A stretch of 64,000 nucleotides of DNA from Phormidium tenue FACHB-886 (lineage in GTDB: Bacteria > Cyanobacteriota > Cyanobacteriia > Elainellales > Elainellaceae): positions 186,001 through 250,000 of the forward strand of contig NZ_JACXWX010000004.1 of the NCBI RefSeq assembly GCF_014764505.1, written 5' to 3'. Both the position numbers and the translations under genes were made by a program. The notes under the pieces are model-generated. The model saw only the letters and a list, made by a program, of their open reading frames with translations, was not told the origin of the DNA and did not search any database. Shown piece after piece: positions 59,885 to 64,000 of this stretch (its first letter is position 1; the number at the start of each line of letters is the position of its first letter).

Positions 59885-59935
59885 AAACTTTTTATATAAA
59901 AGCCCCGCCAGGCGGGGCTTTTATATAAAAAGTTT
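59885..59935. terminator. Perfect long hairpin, bidirectional terminator
   Basis: The arms 59885-59909 and 59911-59935 are exact reverse complements of 25 nt; allowing for the turn, the stem is 24 bp with a 3-nt loop. The loop-proximal part is GCCCCGCC/GGCGGGGC, the outer part AT-rich with T runs on each strand. It lies between convergent genes and should terminate both. Confidence 0.9.
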
Positions 59936-59948
59936 AGTAAAACTGCCC

Positions 59949-60380
59949 TTACTTAGATTCAATGACTTGAGTGAGACGCTCGATCGCATGCGTCAGGTTT
60001 TCTTGTGACACAATCACCGCATCTGGGACAACGGCTTCTTCAGCTGCCTTCTCGCGGATAAAGCGCCTTTTGACCGATTCAAGAGCACGAATTAATAGAA
60101 AGATGGAAAAGGCAATTACTAAGAAATTGAGAATCGCTGCTAGGAACGAACCATATTTGATTGCCGTACCGGGAATCACCAAATTCTGCAGGCTGTTAAC
60201 ATTTGCTGCTTGAAGCGCAGGATTGAGAATCGCAGGAGCCACGATGTCCTCCACAAACGAGGTGACAATCCTACCAAAAGCGGCACCAATGATTACAGCA
60301 ACCGCCAAATCCACTACGTTGCCCCTTGCAATGAATTTTCTAAATTCAGCAAAAAATCCCGTTCCACCTGATGTTGACAT
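59949..60380 (-). CDS. mscL: Large-conductance mechanosensitive channel MscL
   Basis: A 143-residue channel that opens on membrane tension to release solutes in osmotic downshock. The first helix with FRKFIARGNVVDLAVAVIIG and the second with GSFLAAILNFLVIAFSIFLL are diagnostic, with a periplasmic loop between and a charged cytoplasmic C-terminal helix. AAAGGAAA lies just before the ATG. Confidence 0.96.
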   Translation of the reverse strand: MSTSGGTGFFAEFRKFIARGNVVDLAVAVIIGAAFGRIVTSFVEDIVAPAILNPALQAANVNSLQNLVIPGTAIKYGSFLAAILNFLVIAFSIFLLIRALESVKRRFIREKAAEEAVVPDAVIVSQENLTHAIERLTQVIESK

Positions 60381-60506
60381 ATTTTCCTTTGTGTTTTAAT
60401 TGCAAGCGTTTTATACAGAGGATAATGTCCTGCTTTTGCCAAAGAATGTCAACCTATTACGCTAAATTTTTTCTACGTTAAACTTATTCCGCTGCAGCTT
60501 GCCAAT

Positions 60507-61148
60507 TCAAGCATCTTTGAGGCGGCGGCTGCCCCGAAAGAATAAGTAAAGCGCCAGTATTTGCACAAGGTGATATAGATCGTTGTGGTTGAACCACTCA
60601 GCCAGGTCAATGTTACTGCTCTGCAGCCCGATCGCCACTACTGAGGTCAACACACCTGCCACAATCCAGCCTGCCGCTGCGCTTTTGAAGACTGAGGCGA
60701 TCGTCAAAATCAGCACCACCAGCATTGAAAATAGATAATCTGCTGCGCCATAGCTAAAGATGTTGTCAGCAGTATATTGGCTCATCATCCAGCCCAGCAC
60801 AACTACCGTCTTGATGCCCACTCCCACATAGCACACTCGTCGCCAGCGGCGGGGCAGGCTGCTTTTAATAGACGCCAGCAGCATAAAGAAACTGGCAGCG
60901 CTCAAGGCATACACCATTCCTTGCCAAAGTTCCTCTGCCCGATCGCCCAGCCCCACAATAAACCCATGGCAGGTGCCGCCGAGTGCCGCTGCCACTGCCA
61001 CCGCTGCAAACGCTGCTCCCCAAAGCTGGATCGATCGCTGTCGCCAAATTGCCCCCCGGTGAAATAACAGTCCTGCAAAAATTAGTGATTCCAGCGCGAT
61101 TGCATAGTCAGTGAAAGTCGTAACGGGTTCAGTGATCAGCATGAGCAA
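60507..61148 (-). CDS. Seven-helix membrane protein, possible CREST-like hydrolase
   Basis: A 213-residue protein with about seven hydrophobic segments and little loop sequence. Polar residues in helices (ALESLIFAGLLFHRGA, GGTCHGFIVGLG, and the late NHNDLYHLVQILALYLFF) resemble the Glu, Ser, His and H-x-x-x-H pattern of the ceramidase/CREST superfamily of membrane hydrolases. No family name is certain. It lies alone between mscL and the CYTH gene. Confidence 0.6.
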   Translation of the reverse strand: MLMLITEPVTTFTDYAIALESLIFAGLLFHRGAIWRQRSIQLWGAAFAAVAVAAALGGTCHGFIVGLGDRAEELWQGMVYALSAASFFMLLASIKSSLPRRWRRVCYVGVGIKTVVVLGWMMSQYTADNIFSYGAADYLFSMLVVLILTIASVFKSAAAGWIVAGVLTSVVAIGLQSSNIDLAEWFNHNDLYHLVQILALYLFFRGSRRLKDA

Positions 61149-61341
61149 GCGGTAGGAAGTAATAAGCAGCGAACAGCAGGCAAAACGGTGTCAGCAACGG
61201 TGAACTGAGCAGCAATCCAGATTAGACGACAAGACTTCTATAGATTGTAAGGACTGAGCAAAATCCACAACGGCAGAGGATTTACGGAAGCTTTAAAATG
61301 AGTCGGACAGTCCGAATTAGAAGACACCATGCGGGTTCACA

Positions 61342-61830
61342 ATGGCGATCGAAACTGAGCGCAAGTTCCTGCTTCAAGGCGACGGCTGGCGCAGTCTGGC
61401 GGTAGGTACAGTCTACCGCCAAGGCTATTTGGCATCTGATGTGCGGCGTACCGTTCGGGTACGAATTGCCGGAACGCAAGCTTTTATCACAATCAAGGGG
61501 GCGTCAGTTGGTATCAGCAGAGCTGAATTTGAATACGAAATTCCAGTTGCTGATGCGGCTGAGCTGCTAGAGACGTTGTGCGATCGCCCCTTAATTGAAA
61601 AGACACGCTACAAAATTCCCTGGCATGGCATGGTTTGGGAAGTTGACGAATTTGGCGGCGAAAACGAAGGCTTAATTGTGGCAGAGGTGGAGCTATCCGA
61701 CCCCAGCCAGCCTTTGGTCTTGCCAGAGTGGATCGGGCAAGATGTGTCTGACGATCCGCGCTATTTCAATTCCAATTTGGCGAAGCAGCCGTTTCGAGAC
61801 TGGGGCAAGGCTCAGCGAGGTGAAGTTTAG
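61342..61830 (+). CDS. CYTH-domain protein (triphosphate tunnel metalloenzyme)
   Basis: A 162-residue protein with the CYTH signature E-x-E-R-K at the start (IETERKFLL), then TVRVRIAGTQAFITIKG, RAEFEYEIP, KTRYKIPW, WEVDEFGGENEGLIVAEVEL; it should hydrolyse tripolyphosphate or a related triphosphate inside the tunnel fold. A 13-bp palindrome TCGGACaGTCCGA (61303-61315) lies 27 nt before the start and may be an operator. The C-terminus is 21 bp from the convergent holB gene. Confidence 0.92.
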   Translation: MAIETERKFLLQGDGWRSLAVGTVYRQGYLASDVRRTVRVRIAGTQAFITIKGASVGISRAEFEYEIPVADAAELLETLCDRPLIEKTRYKIPWHGMVWEVDEFGGENEGLIVAEVELSDPSQPLVLPEWIGQDVSDDPRYFNSNLAKQPFRDWGKAQRGEV

Positions 61831-61851
61831 CGGGGCACAGTCAAACTTCGG

Positions 61852-62811
61852 TCAAACTTCGGTCAGTTCTGTCAGCGTTACCTCCCAAACCAGCCGCGGC
61901 TGCACAAACTGCCGTAGATAGCGGCGGGCATTCTCTAGAAGCTGCAGAATTTCCGGGCGGGGATGAGTTTTCCAATAAGTTTGCTGGAGGTAATCGATCA
62001 GCCAAAGCTGGGCTTCAGCGTCAAGCGTCTGGCTAACCTGACGCGCCAACTCCATTGCCGATCGCAGCGAGTTGGGCGGCGATAGAACTGCCGTAAGCAG
62101 GTCTGGCGGAATGGCTTGGAGCTGCTGCCAGTGGGCGATCGCCTCTCCGGGACTGCCCTCTGCCAATGCCAACACCTCCGGATGCTGCAACAGGTCTGCA
62201 TAGTTCGCCTGGGTCAGCACTTGAGCGATCGCTGCTTGGCTGAGACGCTGAAACGGAATTTTTTGGCAGCGAGAAACGATCGTAGGCAGCAGCACTTCGG
62301 CACTGGTCGCCAGCAGAATTAGGGTGGCGCGTCCTGGCTCTTCCAAAGTTTTTAGCAGTCCGTTGGCAGCGGCTTCTGCCATGCTGTCGGCTTGCTCAAT
62401 CACCACGACCGATCGAGCAGCCTCCAGCGGCGGACGTCCGAGAAACCGCGCCACCTCTCGAATTTGCTCCAGCCGTACTTCAGGAGGCGATCGCCGTTTC
62501 ACACCTAGCTCTGCTGCTTCTGCTGCCGAGAGCCGCTTCCCTTGATGCAAGTAAGTCGGCTCCACCCACAGCAAATCTGGGTGGTTGCGCTGCTGAATGC
62601 GGGTGCTGTAGCTGGCGGCAGGTGATGCAGCCTGCTTTAGCGGAGTACGCCGATCGATCAGCAGAAGTTCTGCAAAACACTGAGCGGCGAGGCTGCGCCC
62701 AACTCCGGCTGCTCCTGCAAATAAATAGGCTGGCGCGATGCGATTTTGGGCGATCGCCCTCATCAGCAGCTCAACGGCTTGGGACTGTCCAACTAAACGA
62801 GTGAAAGACAT
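61852..62811 (-). CDS. holB: DNA polymerase III delta' subunit
   Basis: A 319-residue clamp-loader subunit. The first 40 residues contain LVGQSQAVELLMRAI and a P-loop variant AGAAGVGRSLAAQCF, followed by EQADSMAEAAANGLLKTLEEP and ILLATSAEVLLPTIVSRCQ (the S-R-C motif). Part of the DnaX-delta-delta' complex that loads the sliding clamp. It follows tmk by 33 bp, the usual tmk-holB linkage. Confidence 0.92.
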   Translation of the reverse strand: MSFTRLVGQSQAVELLMRAIAQNRIAPAYLFAGAAGVGRSLAAQCFAELLLIDRRTPLKQAASPAASYSTRIQQRNHPDLLWVEPTYLHQGKRLSAAEAAELGVKRRSPPEVRLEQIREVARFLGRPPLEAARSVVVIEQADSMAEAAANGLLKTLEEPGRATLILLATSAEVLLPTIVSRCQKIPFQRLSQAAIAQVLTQANYADLLQHPEVLALAEGSPGEAIAHWQQLQAIPPDLLTAVLSPPNSLRSAMELARQVSQTLDAEAQLWLIDYLQQTYWKTHPRPEILQLLENARRYLRQFVQPRLVWEVTLTELTEV

Positions 62812-62844
62812 GCAGAAGGATAGAAACGCAAAGGATTGAGAAAT

Positions 62845-63498
62845 TTAAAACCACTGACTTAGGTACTGCTGCAAAACGCTCTGAATCTGCTCAAACACCG
62901 CCATCTCATCCAGACTGGCATCAATCCGTACAATCCGATCGGGATTATTTGCGGCAAGCTCACGAAAGCCCTGCTGCACTCGGTAATGAAACTCTAGCGT
63001 TGCTTGCTCCATTCGATCGCCCCCGCCGCTGCGCTGTTTTGCTCTGGTTAAGCCTGTTTCCACGTCTACATCTAGCCATAGCGTCAGATCGCTGGTCAGC
63101 CCTTGGGTAGCGATCTGGTTCAGTTGCTCAATCAGCGATCGATCAAGTCCACGCCCGTAGCCTTGATAGGCGATTGTGGAGTCTGTGTAGCGGTCGCAGA
63201 GAATTACTGCCCCTTGCTGGAGGTGGGGCTGCAGAAAATGAGCCACATGCTGAGCGCGATCGGCAGCATACAGAAGGAGTTCGGTGCTGGCGGCAATAGG
63301 TTCTGGGGAAGCAGGTTGAAGCAGCAGCTTGCGGATAGCTTGACAGAATTCTGTACCGCCTGGTTCGCGCGTCGTTTGCAGCTGATGCAGGCTACCAGCG
63401 AAGCGATCGCTGTCTTGGAGCCAAGCCTGCGATCGCTTCAACTGTGTCGTTTTGCCACAGCCTTCCACTCCTTCAAAAACGATAAGTTTTCCCTGCAT
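62845..63498 (-). CDS. tmk: Thymidylate kinase
   Basis: A 217-residue kinase that phosphorylates dTMP to dTDP. P-loop FEGVEGCGKTTQLK, the DR-Y motif VILCDRYTDSTIAYQGYGRG and TREPGGTEFCQAIR are intact. The terminal LQQYLSQWF is ordinary. It is first in the tmk-holB pair. Confidence 0.96.
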   Translation of the reverse strand: MQGKLIVFEGVEGCGKTTQLKRSQAWLQDSDRFAGSLHQLQTTREPGGTEFCQAIRKLLLQPASPEPIAASTELLLYAADRAQHVAHFLQPHLQQGAVILCDRYTDSTIAYQGYGRGLDRSLIEQLNQIATQGLTSDLTLWLDVDVETGLTRAKQRSGGGDRMEQATLEFHYRVQQGFRELAANNPDRIVRIDASLDEMAVFEQIQSVLQQYLSQWF

Positions 63499-63626
63499 GG
63501 CACTTCTTTTACAGCAGCATCTAGCTCAATTTGAAGAAGTTCAATATAGCGCTTTCGGCCGGCGGCAGATCGATTTTTGCGGTTGCGTGTCGCTGTGGCT
63601 GTACCCACACCCAGACATCAAGCCTG

Positions 63627-64000
63627 TCACAGTTTGGAATTTGCAGAACGCTGGGTCAGGCGCACCTCCGGTAAATAGCGGCTCAGCTCCTCCCTGAGCC
63701 GATCGGCTTGATACTCATATAGCTCTAGCTCGATGGCCTCTGGTAGCCGCTCTACAAACGATTGAGCCTGCTCCAAGCTACAGCCCGACAGGCGATACAG
63801 CACATTCCTACCTTCCTGCCGAGAATCTTGATTCAGCGGCGGCTGGGCTGAGAGCTGCCAGCGCTGGGCTGGGGCAATGTCGCGGTGTTCAATCCGGCGC
63901 AGCCCGTTGATCGACCCCAGTACCACCAAGCGATCGCCCACCTGCAGGCGGCGATCATCCAACGGCAGCAGCCCTTCCATCAGGTCAGCGGGCATGGCTC
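63627..64000 (-). CDS. TrkA/RCK-like protein, C-terminal part
   Basis: The frame is open to the right edge, so only the last 124 residues or so are visible and the ATG at 63995 need not be the start. The fragment opens with LDDRRLQVGDRLVVLGSING, a shape seen at the end of TrkA-C/RCK-type regulatory domains of potassium channels and transporters, followed by about 80 residues (VLYRLSGCSLEQAQSFVERL) that I associate with a cyanobacterial NAD-binding channel-regulator family. The assignment is tentative. Confidence 0.45.
   Translation of the reverse strand, partial: AMPADLMEGLLPLDDRRLQVGDRLVVLGSINGLRRIEHRDIAPAQRWQLSAQPPLNQDSRQEGRNVLYRLSGCSLEQAQSFVERLPEAIELELYEYQADRLREELSRYLPEVRLTQRSANSKL

Noticed and set aside
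1-64000. Insertion sequences, prophage, integron or CRISPR array
   Set aside because: I saw no transposase, integrase or phage structural motif and no regularly spaced short repeats; the only multi-copy items are hairpins and the 132-bp coding repeat.

Overview
The window is chromosomal DNA of a filamentous-type cyanobacterium, probably a Leptolyngbya-like lineage. The evidence is the very frequent HIP1 octamer (GCGATCGC) and its GATCG core, and a set of cyanobacterial genes: ndhM, pipX-pipY-sepF-proC, a Ycf49-like protein, a PucC/BCH-type carrier, csaB and the lptA-lptB-lptF cluster. Base composition and gene style are uniform. I see no insertion sequence, prophage or CRISPR array. Both ends cut a gene: a glycosyltransferase-like membrane protein on the left and a TrkA/RCK-like protein on the right.

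Layout. 1-11 kb: a tRNA-Leu whose 5' end overlaps an M48 peptidase gene, peptide deformylase, and a signalling neighbourhood holding an FHA-PrsW fusion, a CHAT-FHA fusion and a zinc-ribbon PP2C phosphatase, then ndhM and a DUF4230 protein. 11-19 kb: two PPC-domain proteins without Sec signals (an ELWxxDGT-repeat protein and a CAP protein), a coiled-coil protein with three tandem 44-residue repeats, and csaB. 19-32 kb: housekeeping and regulation (Ycf49-like, Rrf2, DnaJ, Der, an ECF T component, pipX-pipY, sepF, proC, PucC-type carrier, inositol monophosphatase, KDPG aldolase facing an ArsR-DUF2087 regulator). 32-42 kb: a BtuR/CobO-like protein that has lost its P-loop, RNase PH, thioredoxin-TPR, an unlisted frameshifted small gene, CorA, apt, an orphan DppB-type permease with a membrane-anchored beta-propeller, and a ProX/ProV-like pair without a permease.

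42-49 kb is the most coherent accessory block: a PotABCD-type ABC importer, an M20 N-carbamoyl/ureide hydrolase, and a divergent stand-alone allophanate-hydrolase C-terminal-type protein. The importer has a textbook NtcA-activated promoter (GTA-N8-TAC, 23 nt, TATTGT). The divergent promoter region carries three copies of a TTGTATA/TATACAA half-site. I infer a nitrogen-regulated system for taking up and hydrolysing a ureide or carbamoyl compound. pipX, whose product co-activates NtcA in this phylum, lies about 20 kb away. 49-64 kb: an HTH protein convergent with a DUF559-type endonuclease, the Lpt export operon with an AMIN-domain protein, a class III aminotransferase, upp, mscL, a CYTH protein, holB and tmk.

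Two cross-cutting signals stand out. First, a set of long perfect hairpins with 3-nt loops (up to 28 bp of stem) lies between genes in convergent, co-directional, intra-operon and divergent contexts. Second, a dispersed palindromic repeat is shared between about 28.1 kb and 42.3 kb. All functional statements rest on motif recognition by eye; no database search was run.
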